The position numbers were made by a program, and so were the translations under genes. This document shows positions 28,991 through 37,530 of a stretch of 64,000 bases of DNA, piece by piece. The notes beneath the pieces were generated by a model. That model saw nothing but the letters and a program-made list of their open reading frames with translations, was not told where the DNA came from and did not search any database. The stretch is from contig NZ_CP036523.1 in assembly GCF_008151785.1 (NCBI RefSeq), positions 1,240,001 to 1,304,000 on the forward strand, written 5' to 3'. The stretch comes from Peptacetobacter hiranonis. Its GTDB lineage: Bacteria > Bacillota > Clostridia > Peptostreptococcales > Peptostreptococcaceae. The first letter of the stretch is position 1. Each line of letters begins with the position of its first letter.

Positions 28991-29908
28991 ATGACAATAA
29001 GACATTTAAAAATCTTCGTAAGTGTAGCTGAAAACGGAAAAATGAGCACAGCAGCGTCAAAATTTTTCATATCACAACCAGCAGTAAGCCAAGCAATCAA
29101 AGAATTAGAAGACTACTATGGCGTTCTATTATTTGATAGAATTTCAAAAAAATTATACATAACAGAAGCTGGCAAGAAACTTTTAGAATATGCAAAAAAT
29201 GTTTTAGCTGAATTCGACAAGTTAGAAGAAGGTATGAATGCGTTTAAAGATATTAAAACGCTTAGAATAGGCGTTACTGTTACCGTTGGAACAAACTTTA
29301 TCTCTAAAGTTTTAGCTGAATTTAAGGAAAATACTAAAAATATTGAAACATATATAAGAATGAATAATACTAAAAACATAGAAACCCTTCTCCTTGAGTC
29401 AGAGCTTGATTTGGCCGTTGTCGAAGGAAAAGTTAAAAACAAAGAATTAATATCAATTCCAGAGGTGGACGATATTTTGGTGCTTGTCTGTTCAAAAAAT
29501 CATCCATTCTATGGAAAAGAACACATCACATTTGCCGATTTAAAAGATGTCAACTTTGTTCTTAGAGAGCCTGGCAGCGGCACAAGAGAACTTTTTGAAA
29601 AATATCTTGAAAAACACAAACTAAAAATAAATGTAACTTGGGAAGCAAGCTCTCCAGAAGTAATCAAACAGGCTGTAATAAACGACGGATGCGTGACAGT
29701 AGCATCTCTAAGATTATTTGAAAAAGAAATCCAAAGTGGTGAAATGTACGCATTTAGAAACAAAACTAAAGAATGGAACAGATCATTTTCTGTTGTGTAC
29801 CACAAAAACAGAAAACTACCAGAATACGCTAAAAAATTCATAGAAATCGTAAAAGAAAATAAAGAATTTAACATATTAGACGAAATTGACTACGGAATAC
29901 TATCTTAA
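28991..29908 (+). CDS. LysR-family transcriptional regulator
   Basis: 305 residues. N-terminal winged helix (1-60: TAASKFFISQPAVSQAIKELE), linker helix, then a two-lobe effector domain (about 88-295). RBS AAGGAGG. Divergent from the siroheme reductase gene, the usual position for a LysR regulator of its neighbour; the effector is unknown but a sulfur or nitrogen compound is plausible. Confidence 0.93.
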   Translation: MTIRHLKIFVSVAENGKMSTAASKFFISQPAVSQAIKELEDYYGVLLFDRISKKLYITEAGKKLLEYAKNVLAEFDKLEEGMNAFKDIKTLRIGVTVTVGTNFISKVLAEFKENTKNIETYIRMNNTKNIETLLLESELDLAVVEGKVKNKELISIPEVDDILVLVCSKNHPFYGKEHITFADLKDVNFVLREPGSGTRELFEKYLEKHKLKINVTWEASSPEVIKQAVINDGCVTVASLRLFEKEIQSGEMYAFRNKTKEWNRSFSVVYHKNRKLPEYAKKFIEIVKENKEFNILDEIDYGILS

Positions 29909-29937
29909 TCACAAACACATTAAATTTTTACAAAATA

Positions 29938-29984
29938 AAAAAGAGTTAGCTGTTACAAAATCTTATAACAGCCTAACTCTTTTT
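29938..29984. terminator. Bidirectional terminator between lysR and the M50-like gene
   Basis: AAAAAGAGTTAG pairs with CTAACTCTTTTT, with TGTTA/TAACA inside. It serves both convergent genes. Confidence 0.9.
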
Positions 29985-29989
29985 CTTTT

Positions 29990-30811
29990 TTATCTAAATC
30001 TACCGAAGATTGCAGATATCATCATTGATAATACAGTCACCGGTATAGATATTATTATACAAGTTGTCATAATCAGGAACATATACGTAACCAATCTTAT
30101 AAACTTACCGCTAAAATCTATACCCATAAGTCCAAAAATAACCGTACAAAGCACGATTATAAGCACAACTATAGGAATTGCACTCTTGCTATTTTCAATA
30201 TCCGCTCTACTTAGCGACAAATGTATGCAAATTGAATAAATCGCAAATAAAAGCACTATTCCCTTTATAGAAACAAGTGATGGAGAATTAATAATTAAAA
30301 ACAAAGTATTTATCCCAGCCATAACTATATGCACAAGAAACTTGAATAAATCCAGATTTTCAATCATTTCTAAGCTCTTCTCAATATCTATAATCATATT
30401 AAATATTGCAAACTCGCTCCCCAAATACAGCTTTATAAGCATATAAACAATAAAGCTTCCTATTATAACCGGCGCAGTTCCAATAAAGAAATCTCCTATC
30501 ATCTTATAGACATTACCCTTATTTCTTGAGTGAACCACTCTCCCAAGAACACCATCAGACTTGCTCTTAGACGGTCTAAAAAGCTCTACCTTCTCTACAT
30601 CGTGCCCAAACAACTTACACGCTAAAAAATGGCTCATCTCGTGTACGGGAACACCTACAATTCCAGTAATCAAAATTCCCTTGCGCCCAAGCCCATTTTG
30701 CAAATAATCTATATTTCTATCCTCTATAAAATTGAGTATAAGCCCTAACAAAAACGTACCTAATATAAAATAGGCTGCATTGAACAACCCATCAAACAAA
30801 AAAAGCTTCAA
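29990..30811 (-). CDS. Membrane-embedded M50-like metalloprotease
   Basis: 273 residues with about seven membrane segments. The zinc motif HEMSH is near residue 57, inside or next to a membrane helix (GVPVHEMSHFLACKLFGH). A downstream NXXPX(D)G motif is not obvious, though INSPSLVSIKG near 178 could replace it. Members of this general type cut membrane or signal proteins, but the match here is partial. Single gene, convergent with lysR. Confidence 0.6.
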   Translation of the reverse strand: MKLFLFDGLFNAAYFILGTFLLGLILNFIEDRNIDYLQNGLGRKGILITGIVGVPVHEMSHFLACKLFGHDVEKVELFRPSKSKSDGVLGRVVHSRNKGNVYKMIGDFFIGTAPVIIGSFIVYMLIKLYLGSEFAIFNMIIDIEKSLEMIENLDLFKFLVHIVMAGINTLFLIINSPSLVSIKGIVLLFAIYSICIHLSLSRADIENSKSAIPIVVLIIVLCTVIFGLMGIDFSGKFIRLVTYMFLIMTTCIIISIPVTVLSMMISAIFGRFR

Positions 30812-30918
30812 TATATTTAATCTCCTTCCCTCAAAAGTATCATAAACATATTATAAACTTCTTTTGTTACATTTTCATCTTATTTTTAATAATTTTATTA
30901 GCTTGTAGCAAATTACTC

Positions 30919-31109
30919 AAATCAAAATTTATAGGAATAATAACTAACTTGGTGGATTGAAGTGCATAGACAAAACTCTCTCGACAATCTGGAGACGTGA
31001 GGAATTTTTGCAATAGAACTATTTACTTGTACACACGTCGAAGCTGGAGAGGAGTTTGTCTATGCACTTCAATCCACCAAGTTAGTTATTAACATATAAA
31101 TTTTGATTT
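30919..31109 (+). repeat. Hairpin element 5
   Basis: Arms of about 63 bases, nearly perfect: AAATCAAAATTTATA... on the left, TATAAATTTTGATTT on the right, with ACTTGGTGGATTGAAGTGCA and its complement between. Conserved strands CGACAATCTGGAGACGTG (from 30982) and CACGTCGAAGCTGGAG (to about 31049); one C of CCTGG is missing. It ends two bases from the accA stop. The arms are nearly the same as in element 6, the loop is not. Confidence 0.92.
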
Positions 31110-31110
31110 C

Positions 31111-32043
31111 TTAGAAGTACTTTCCTATATTTCTAAATTTTTCGTATCTGTGATTTTTAATTTTTTCTCCACTAAATTTAGTGTAATAATTTAATCTATC
31201 AATTACATACTCTTTCATATCAGCAGCCACTTTATCTGGATTATTTTGAGCACCACCAACAGGCTCATCAATCACATAGTCGATTATTTTTAATTCTTTC
31301 AAATCCTGTGCAGTCATCTTCATATATTCACAAGCGTCTTTTGCTTTTGAAGAGTCCTTAAACAATATACTCGAAAGTCCCTCAGGAGATATTACAGAAT
31401 AAACAGAGTGCTCAAGCATACAAATTTCGTTGCCTACTCCAATTCCAAGTGCACCACCACTTCCGCCTTCACCTATAACTATTGCAATAACAGGTACTTT
31501 AAGTGCACTCATTTCCATAAGATTTCTCGCAATCGCCTCACCTTGACCTCTTTCCTCTGCACCAATTCCACAGTATGCGCCAGATGTATCTATAAATGTC
31601 ACAATTGGACGATTAAACTTCTCTGCCTGCTTCATAAGTCTAAGAGCTTTTCTGTATCCTTCTGGATTTGCCATACCAAAGTTTCTGTAGATATTTTCCT
31701 CTGTACTACTGCCCTTCTGATTTCCAACTACAGTAACCGAATATTTGCCAATTTTTCCAATACCGCCGATAATCGCCCTATCATCTGCAAACCCTCTATC
31801 GCCATGAAGCTCGATAAAATTGCTCACAATTCTGTTTATATAGTCAAGTGCAGTAGGTCTTTTTATATCCCTACTTATACTCACCTTTTCGTATGGAGTT
31901 AGACTTTTAAATTTCTTAGATTCCTCTTCCTTTAAAATCTCCTCTAAATACACTATCTTATCAGAAAAATCTAGCCCACTCGTTTTAGAAATTTCTTTTA
32001 AATTTTTTATATCCTTCTTTATCTGTTCTACATTTCTTTCCAT
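31111..32043 (-). CDS. accA: Acetyl-CoA carboxylase, carboxyltransferase alpha subunit
   Basis: 310 residues. The crotonase-like fold motifs FIDTSGAYCGIGAEERGQGE (near residue 155) and IGEGGSGGALGIGVG (near 195) match AccA; it transfers the carboxyl group from biotin to acetyl-CoA together with AccD. Last gene of accB-accC-accD-accA, two bases after the accD stop. First committed step of fatty-acid synthesis. Confidence 0.96.
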   Translation of the reverse strand: MERNVEQIKKDIKNLKEISKTSGLDFSDKIVYLEEILKEEESKKFKSLTPYEKVSISRDIKRPTALDYINRIVSNFIELHGDRGFADDRAIIGGIGKIGKYSVTVVGNQKGSSTEENIYRNFGMANPEGYRKALRLMKQAEKFNRPIVTFIDTSGAYCGIGAEERGQGEAIARNLMEMSALKVPVIAIVIGEGGSGGALGIGVGNEICMLEHSVYSVISPEGLSSILFKDSSKAKDACEYMKMTAQDLKELKIIDYVIDEPVGGAQNNPDKVAADMKEYVIDRLNYYTKFSGEKIKNHRYEKFRNIGKYF

Positions 32044-32045
32044 TT

Positions 32046-32981
32046 TTACTTCCTCTTATGCATGTACAAAATTTTGTAAATCGTATCCTTTAAATCTTTT
32101 CGCTCTACAATCATATCCAAAAATCCATGCTCCATCATAAATTCAGCAGTCTGGAAATCCTCAGGTAGCTCTCTACCTATTGTCTGTTTAACTACTCTTT
32201 TTCCTGCAAATCCAATAAGCGTCTTTGGCTCAGATATTATAATATCTCCAAGCATTGCAAAGCTGGCACTTACACCACCTGTTGTAGGATCCGTCAAAAT
32301 TGAAATATACGGCTGCCCTTTTTCAGCAAGCTTTGTAACAGCCCGTGAAGTTTTTGCCATCTGCATCAAAGACATCATTCCTTCTTGCATTCTTGCACCA
32401 CCAGATGCACTGCAAACAACAACTGGAATATTATGTTCTGCACCATATTCAAATGCATACGAAATTTTATCCCCTGTGACAGAGCCCATACTTCCCATCA
32501 TAAAAGCGGGATTCATAACACAAAGCACATATCTAATTCCGTTAATTCTTCCAATTCCTGTTACAACAGACTCTGATTCGTTAGTCTTTTCCTTATACGA
32601 TTTTATCTTTTCGCTGTAATTTGGGAATTTCAGAGGATCAACTAACTCAGTTTCTTTATTTATTTCAATAAATGTACCCTTATCTGTAAGCATTTCTATT
32701 CTATCTCTTACATTCATCCTCATATGCTTATTACATTTTGGGCATACAAATAAATTCTCCTCTAAATCTTTGTTAAATGTGTACTCACCACATTCCGGAC
32801 ACTTACTCCAAAATCTATCATCTATATTATTAGACTCGTGGTTGTTTGCTATGTAATTTCCATCCTCTTTAATTTCTTCTTTTTCTTGAATTTTTATAGG
32901 GATAGATGTGTAGTTGTCGCTTTTTTTCTTAGCTTTATTCTTTTGTTTCTCTTTTTTAAAAAGCTGTAATCCATTTAACAC
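32046..32981 (-). CDS. accD: Acetyl-CoA carboxylase, carboxyltransferase beta subunit
   Basis: 311 residues. The zinc ribbon CPEC...CPKC (near residues 61-82) typical of AccD, then a crotonase-like domain with SASGGARMQEGMMSLMQM (near 195) and TGGVSASFAMLGD (near 235). A longer than usual basic N-terminus (about 25 residues, lysine-rich) precedes the zinc ribbon. Forms the carboxyltransferase with AccA. Confidence 0.96.
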   Translation of the reverse strand: MLNGLQLFKKEKQKNKAKKKSDNYTSIPIKIQEKEEIKEDGNYIANNHESNNIDDRFWSKCPECGEYTFNKDLEENLFVCPKCNKHMRMNVRDRIEMLTDKGTFIEINKETELVDPLKFPNYSEKIKSYKEKTNESESVVTGIGRINGIRYVLCVMNPAFMMGSMGSVTGDKISYAFEYGAEHNIPVVVCSASGGARMQEGMMSLMQMAKTSRAVTKLAEKGQPYISILTDPTTGGVSASFAMLGDIIISEPKTLIGFAGKRVVKQTIGRELPEDFQTAEFMMEHGFLDMIVERKDLKDTIYKILYMHKRK

Positions 32982-32992
32982 TTATCTATCAC

Positions 32993-34345
32993 CTATCTTT
33001 CGTTTAATTTTCTTTCTATAAACCCTGTGTCGTGTGTGTCGTTTAGGAATTCATCAGAATTTATTAACTCTCTCTGGAATTCTATATTCGTTTTAATTCC
33101 GTCGATTATCAACTCATCTAATGCTCCGTTCATTTTTGCAACACATTCTTCTTTTGTATCAGCCTTACATATTAATTTTCCAATCATTGAGTCGTATAGC
33201 GGTGGTATACTGTATCCTGCATATACAAATGTGTCAAATCTCACTCCAAATCCACCAGGTATATTTATCTCCTCAATTTCTCCAGGACATGGTGTAAATC
33301 CACTTTCTGGATTTTCTGCATTTATTCTACATTCTATAACATGTCCTCTCATTAAAACATCTTCCTGTTTGAATGGAATTGGGTTGCCTGCTGCAATCTG
33401 TATCTGTAATTTTATTAAATCTTTATCTACTGTCATCTCTGTTACTGGGTGTTCAACCTGAATTCTCGTGTTCATTTCTATGAAGTAGAAGTTTTTATCC
33501 TTATCTACTATAAATTCAACTGTTCCAGCTCCTTCGTAATTAGTCCCTTTCACAGCTTTTAATGCACTTTCATATAATCCTTTTCTTTCTTCATCGTTTA
33601 AATAGCAACTTGGAGATTCTTCTATCATTTTCTGATTTCTTCTCTGCATTGAGCAATCTCTTTCTCCTAGATGTATAGCATTTCCAAATTTATCCCCAAA
33701 TACCTGAACTTCTATGTGTCTTGGGTTTTGGATAAATTTTTCCATGTATAAATCACCGTTTTTGAAATATGAGATTGCCTCTGATTTAGCTATTTCAAAT
33801 GATTTTTCTAAGTCTTCTGGTTGGTGAACTATTCTCATTCCTCTTCCACCACCACCTGCAGATGCTTTTATCATAACTGGGTATCCTATTTCCTCAGCCA
33901 TTTTTTTAGCTTCTTCTTTGTCTTTTAAAACAGCTTTAGATCCTGGAACAACTGGTACTCCAAGCTTCTGCATTGTACGTCTCGCTTTTGATTTATCTCC
34001 CATAAGCACCATCTGCTCTTCTGATGGGCCTATGAAAATTATGTTTTTTTCCTTACATCTTCTTACAAATTCTGGGTTTTCAGATAAAAATCCAAATCCA
34101 GGGTGAATTGCATCACATTCTAATTTTTCTGCAATGTATAATATGTTGCCTATGTTGTTATAGCTTTTTGCGATATTACCTGGACCTATGCAAATAGACT
34201 CATCAGCTAAAAATCTGTGTATGCAATCTCTATCTACATCTGAGTAAATAGCTACTGTTTTTATTCCCATTTCTCTACAAGTTCTGATTATCCTAACAGC
34301 TATGTCCCCACGATTTGCGATTAGTATTTTATTCAAAGTTTTCAT
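32993..34345 (-). CDS. accC: Biotin carboxylase
   Basis: 450 residues, normal length. ATP-grasp enzyme: KASAGGGGRGMRI glycine loop near residue 163, the catalytic EMNTRIQVEHPVTEMTV near 290. It carboxylates biotin on AccB with ATP and bicarbonate. Start MKTLNKILIANRGDIAVRII is the classical N-terminus. Second gene of the acc operon. Confidence 0.97.
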   Translation of the reverse strand: MKTLNKILIANRGDIAVRIIRTCREMGIKTVAIYSDVDRDCIHRFLADESICIGPGNIAKSYNNIGNILYIAEKLECDAIHPGFGFLSENPEFVRRCKEKNIIFIGPSEEQMVLMGDKSKARRTMQKLGVPVVPGSKAVLKDKEEAKKMAEEIGYPVMIKASAGGGGRGMRIVHQPEDLEKSFEIAKSEAISYFKNGDLYMEKFIQNPRHIEVQVFGDKFGNAIHLGERDCSMQRRNQKMIEESPSCYLNDEERKGLYESALKAVKGTNYEGAGTVEFIVDKDKNFYFIEMNTRIQVEHPVTEMTVDKDLIKLQIQIAAGNPIPFKQEDVLMRGHVIECRINAENPESGFTPCPGEIEEINIPGGFGVRFDTFVYAGYSIPPLYDSMIGKLICKADTKEECVAKMNGALDELIIDGIKTNIEFQRELINSDEFLNDTHDTGFIERKLNER

Positions 34346-34357
34346 TTTTCTCTCCTT

Positions 34358-34906
34358 CTAGTCTTCCTCTATCACAAATAAAGTCTGTCCGTACTCTACC
34401 ATGCTTTCATTTGTAGCTTTTATTTCTACAACTTTTCCTGTAAATTCACTTTTAATTTCGTTCATTAATTTCATAGCTTCAACTATGCAAAGTGTGTCTC
34501 CTTTTTCAATATGGTCGCCAACACTTACAAACGCTAGAGAATTTGGGTCTGGAGACTCATAGAAAGTACCGATAAGTGGTGCTTTTACTTCTTTTAAATT
34601 CTCCCCTGCAAATTCGATTACATTCTCTACTTCATTACCTTCTATTTCATTTGATGTTTCATATTCTAAAACATCTTTTGTGTTTATTATGTTGTTTTCT
34701 TCATTTGTAATGTTATTTGTAGCCAATACTTTTTCTGTGTTATTTTCTTTATTTTCAACTATTGAAGTATTTTTTGTTCCTAATTCTATATTTCCAACCA
34801 CTTTTTTAGAAACTTCAAGTTCTATGTCTGAAGTATTTAGTTTTACATATTCAAGTTTTGTATTGTCTATAAGCATTAAAAGCTCTTTTATCTCTTTAAA
34901 ATTCAT
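34358..34906 (-). CDS. accB: Biotin carboxyl carrier protein
   Basis: 182 residues. N-terminal helical segment, a long Asn/Glu-rich linker (about 45-100) and a C-terminal biotinyl domain with EAMKLMNEIKS, the lysine being biotinylated (near residue 148). RBS TAGGAGG. First gene of the acc operon, directly behind a palindromic operator, so the whole operon is probably controlled there. Confidence 0.96.
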   Translation of the reverse strand: MNFKEIKELLMLIDNTKLEYVKLNTSDIELEVSKKVVGNIELGTKNTSIVENKENNTEKVLATNNITNEENNIINTKDVLEYETSNEIEGNEVENVIEFAGENLKEVKAPLIGTFYESPDPNSLAFVSVGDHIEKGDTLCIVEAMKLMNEIKSEFTGKVVEIKATNESMVEYGQTLFVIEED

Positions 34907-34921
34907 TTTTACCTCCTATTA

Positions 34922-34968
34922 TTAGTACCTAGTACTAATAATATATCATAAAAACTAATACTAGTAAA
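34922..34968 (-). promoter_or_regulatory. acc operon promoter with FapR-like operator
   Basis: TTAGTACCTAGTACTAA at 34922-34938 is an inverted repeat of the kind bound by FapR, the malonyl-CoA-sensing repressor of lipid genes. On the minus strand TTTACT (34963-34968), 17 bp, and TATATT (34940-34945) make a promoter whose start would fall in the palindrome. A related half-site (TTTACTAGTATTAG) overlaps the -35. Confidence 0.65.
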
Positions 34969-35216
34969 TAAAAAACTCTCTTCCATTCCATTGTAATTTT
35001 ATTTTACATTTTAAAATTGTTTTTAATTTATGTTTTAATTTTAGTTATTTATATAATTATCTTGCTTTAGGTATTGAATTTTCAATTTTTATTTATTATA
35101 CTTTTTTATAGTGTATGAGTTTTGTACGGGTTTTATTTTTAGATAATTTTTGTATGAAATGTACTCTATAATTAGATTTGATTTTAATGTTTTTTTGAGA
35201 AAGGAATGTATTTGTG
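34969..35216. other. AT-rich intergenic region
   Basis: Region between the divergent acc operon and the small membrane gene. A TATAAT at 35167-35172 may start the plus-strand gene. No RNA gene or repeat seen. Confidence 0.4.
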
Positions 35217-35495
35217 ATGTTAGAAACTATAGATTTTGCGTTGAAGATAGCATTTTTTGTGCTAACTTTTCTTTGGGCTGGTAAGATTTTAATTTTTAGA
35301 TCGGATAAACAGATAGTTATCAACCCAATAGTTATGCTTATTGCAGCAATTTTAGCTATTCTGCCACCGTCATCTTCTACAGAGTTGATTTTTGGATTTG
35401 AAGTGATAAAAGTTAGAATTGCATTATATGCGATACACTGTCTAATAATACTATTTGGACTATTCTCTATGAGAAAAAGAGAAGCAATCTTCTAA
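35217..35495 (+). CDS. Small membrane protein, three helices
   Basis: 93 residues from the ATG at 35217 (GTG at 35214 is also possible; AAAGGA is upstream of both). Three hydrophobic segments separated by short basic loops. Family not recognised. Followed by a strong terminator. Confidence 0.6.
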   Translation: MLETIDFALKIAFFVLTFLWAGKILIFRSDKQIVINPIVMLIAAILAILPPSSSTELIFGFEVIKVRIALYAIHCLIILFGLFSMRKREAIF

Positions 35496-35500
35496 TGAGA

Positions 35501-35534
35501 AAAAGCCTACTATCTTGTTTGACAGTAGGCTTTT
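35501..35534 (+). terminator. Terminator of the small membrane gene
   Basis: AAAAGCCTACT pairs with AGTAGGCTTTT; T-rich on both sides. Confidence 0.9.
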
Positions 35535-35591
35535 AATATTACAATATTTAATTATCGTTGTTAATTCGTTTCTTACACTTAGGCTATGTTC

Positions 35592-35773
35592 AAATCAATT
35601 TTATATGGATAATAACTAGCTTGGTGGATTGAAGTGCATAGACAAAACGAACTCGACAATTCTGCAGACGTGCAGCATTATCACACCAAAAGCTTTTACG
35701 TGCACACACGTCGAAGCCTGGAGAGGAGTTTGTCTATGACTTCAATCCCCGAGAGTTATTAACATATAAATTT
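35592..35773 (+). repeat. Hairpin element 6
   Basis: Close relative of element 5: the left arm (CTTGGTGGATTGAAGTGCAT and beyond) is almost identical, while the loop between the inner stems is unrelated. Conserved strands CGACAATTCTGCAGACGTG (one base inserted) and CACGTCGAAGCCTGGAG (to about 35723). The right arm is partly decayed (ACTTCAATCCCCGAGAG). It abuts the trmB stop codon. Confidence 0.9.
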
Positions 35774-36418
35774 TTATTTTCTTTTGGCTGCTTCTAGTCT
35801 GTATATTTTCATTCCCTGAGCCATGAATTTGTCTTCGTATTCAGTAGTTACGTTTTCTTCGTAATTGCTGTTTGCAAGGTCTAGAGATATGTTTTTTAGT
35901 TTCCAGTCGTTTTCAGCAATTTCGTTTAAACTGAATTCAAATAGTTTTTCGTTGTCTGTTTTGAAGTGTATTTCTCCATTTTCATCTAATACTCTTCTGT
36001 ATATATTTAAGAAGTCTGAGTGAGTTAGTCTTCTTTTTGCCCATCTGTTTTTAGGCCATGGATCACAGAAGTTTACGTATATTCTAGCAAGTTCGGCAAC
36101 ATCAAAGTATTCTGGAAGCATTTTTACATCTCCCCATATGAATAGTATGTTTGTAAGTCCTTTTTCTTTTGCTTTGTATACAGCATGAAGTAATACTTCT
36201 TCCTTTATTTCCATCGCAATGTAGTTTTTATCTGGGTTTAGTTCAGCTAATGTAGTTATAAACTGACCTTTTCCAGTACCCACTTCTATATGTATTGGAT
36301 TTTCGTTTCCAAATCTTTCGTGCCATTTTCCAGCCATTTCTTCTACGTTTTCGTGGAATACGCAGTCTGTGTAGCTAAGAAGTTTTAAATCGGCACCTTT
36401 TTTCTTTCTTCTTCTCAT
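35774..36418 (-). CDS. trmB: tRNA (guanine-N7-)-methyltransferase
   Basis: 214 residues. AdoMet motif IEVGTGKGQF (near residue 44), then IYVNFCDPWPKNRWAKRRL (near 113), the TrmB signature. It makes m7G46 in tRNAs. Single gene. Confidence 0.96.
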   Translation of the reverse strand: MRRRKKKGADLKLLSYTDCVFHENVEEMAGKWHERFGNENPIHIEVGTGKGQFITTLAELNPDKNYIAMEIKEEVLLHAVYKAKEKGLTNILFIWGDVKMLPEYFDVAELARIYVNFCDPWPKNRWAKRRLTHSDFLNIYRRVLDENGEIHFKTDNEKLFEFSLNEIAENDWKLKNISLDLANSNYEENVTTEYEDKFMAQGMKIYRLEAAKRK

Positions 36419-36529
36419 CTATGTCCTCCAAATTTATTCGTATTTATCTTTTTTATTATATCATAATTATCAAAAGTAAAATACAAATTAAAGAAATGCT
36501 TTTTAATTATACCTATATAATATAAAAAA

Positions 36530-36565
36530 AGATACCTTGATAAAATCTCTTCTATCAAGGTATCT
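36530..36565 (-). terminator. Terminator after the hesB gene
   Basis: AGATACCTTGATA pairs exactly with TATCAAGGTATCT, followed by T residues on the minus strand. Confidence 0.9.
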
Positions 36566-36627
36566 CAAACTAGGATATATAGTTATATTTCTTGCAAAAT
36601 AAACTACACTATTTAATTGTCTACAGA

Positions 36628-36954
36628 TTATTCTCCGCAGCATCCACCACAACCACCGTCGCAGCTGCAGCTCTGTCCTACCATTGATTCTGGTATTACT
36701 CTGAATCCAAATCCTGTATCTTCTATTACTATATCTCCGTAAACTTCATATTCATTAGGAGCCATTACGAAAGTAAGACCTTCTACTTCTGTGAAAACAT
36801 CTCCTTCTTCCATTTCATCTAAAGCTAATCCGAAAGATGGACCACTACAAGCAACTCCCTGGAAATATACTCTTATATTCTGTGGTTTATCAGTATTTTC
36901 AGCTAATATAGATTTTAAAGTTTCTATTGCTGTATCTGGAACTGTTATTTTCAT
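36628..36954 (-). CDS. HesB/IscA-like iron-sulfur protein (Cys form)
   Basis: 108 residues. A HesB/IscA-like fold with Cys36 in GVACSGPSFGLALDE and a C-terminal Cys-rich tail (QSCSCDGGCGGCCGE), much longer in Cys than the CxC of classical IscA. Likely an Fe-S or metal-binding protein; a role as a scaffold or carrier is inferred. RBS GGAGGTAAC upstream. Its paralogue, 190 bases upstream, has UGA where this one has Cys36. Confidence 0.85.
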   Translation of the reverse strand: MKITVPDTAIETLKSILAENTDKPQNIRVYFQGVACSGPSFGLALDEMEEGDVFTEVEGLTFVMAPNEYEVYGDIVIEDTGFGFRVIPESMVGQSCSCDGGCGGCCGE

Positions 36955-37031
36955 TTTGTTACCTCCAAAGTAATTTATTTTTTTAATATTTTACATTCTA
37001 ATCCTATATTAATACTTTTTAAGAAATAAAA

Positions 37032-37060
37032 AAAGATGCCTTTGTAAAAAAGACATCTTT
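37032..37060 (-). terminator. Terminator after the UGA-containing hesB gene
   Basis: AAAGATG pairs with CATCTTT, extended by CTTT/AAAG; the minus strand continues with TTTTTTTATTT. Confidence 0.8.
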
Positions 37061-37145
37061 CTATAAGTCGCGCTTTGTTAATAGTTTTTTTCTATTTATC
37101 TATACAAATATTTCTATTCATATAACTTGGCATTATATGCGAATA

Positions 37146-37469
37146 TTATTCGCAGCATCCACCACAACCACTGTCGCAGCTGCATCCCTGTCCTACCATT
37201 GATTCTGGTATTACTTTGAATCCAAATCCTGTATCTTCTATTACTATATCTCCATAAGCTTCGTGCTCTTCTTTACTCATTACGAATTTTAAATCTTCGT
37301 GTTCGTAAGTTAAGTCGTTATCTTCTACCTGATCTAAAGCTAGACCAAAAGCTGGTCCACTTCAAGATACTCCCTGGAAGAATACTCTTATGTTATCTGG
37401 CTGATTTGGATTTTCTGCTAATATAGATTTTAAAGTTTCCGCTGCTGTTTCTGGAACTGTTATTTTCAT
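37146..37469 (-). CDS. HesB-like protein with in-frame UGA, probable selenoprotein
   Basis: 107 codons: ATG at 37469 behind AAAGGGG, TAA at 37146. The frame is intact and about 70% identical to its neighbour except for one TGA at codon 36 (37362-37364), exactly where the paralogue has Cys36 (GVACSG versus GVS-UGA-SG). A hairpin 21 bases past the UGA fits bacterial SECIS rules. HesB-like selenoproteins are a known family. A broken gene is the alternative, but the rest, including the Cys-rich tail, shows no decay. Confidence 0.82.
37329..37348 (-). promoter_or_regulatory. Candidate bacterial SECIS element
   Basis: On the minus strand TTGGTCTA and TAGATCAG form an 8-bp stem (with G-T pairs) closed by a GCTT loop. 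The loop starts with G and lies 21 bases after the UGA, within the usual 16-37. In the Cys paralogue the equivalent sequence (GGATTAGCTTTAGATG) pairs less well. Confidence 0.65.
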
Positions 37470-37514
37470 TTTGTGTTAATCCCCTTTCAATTATTGATTG
37501 TCTGTAGTCTATTA

Positions 37515-37530
37515 ATACCCACCAGGGTAT
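37515..37530. promoter_or_regulatory. Palindromic operator upstream of the UGA-hesB gene
   Basis: ATACCCACCAGGGTAT, inverted repeat with a 4-base centre. CsoR/CstR-family sensors bind ATACCC...GGGTAT-type sites. It lies about 45 bases upstream of the start codon, near a TATAAT box on the minus strand (about 37553-37558). Confidence 0.45.

Noticed and set aside
35096-35323. Minus-strand ORF overlapping the small membrane gene
   Set aside because: No ribosome site, no family resemblance, and it overlaps a better supported plus-strand gene.
37362-37364. UGA in the second HesB-like gene as an ordinary pseudogene stop
   Set aside because: It falls exactly on the conserved Cys, the rest of the frame is intact, the start has a ribosome site and a SECIS-like hairpin follows. 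Selenocysteine is the better reading, though not proven.
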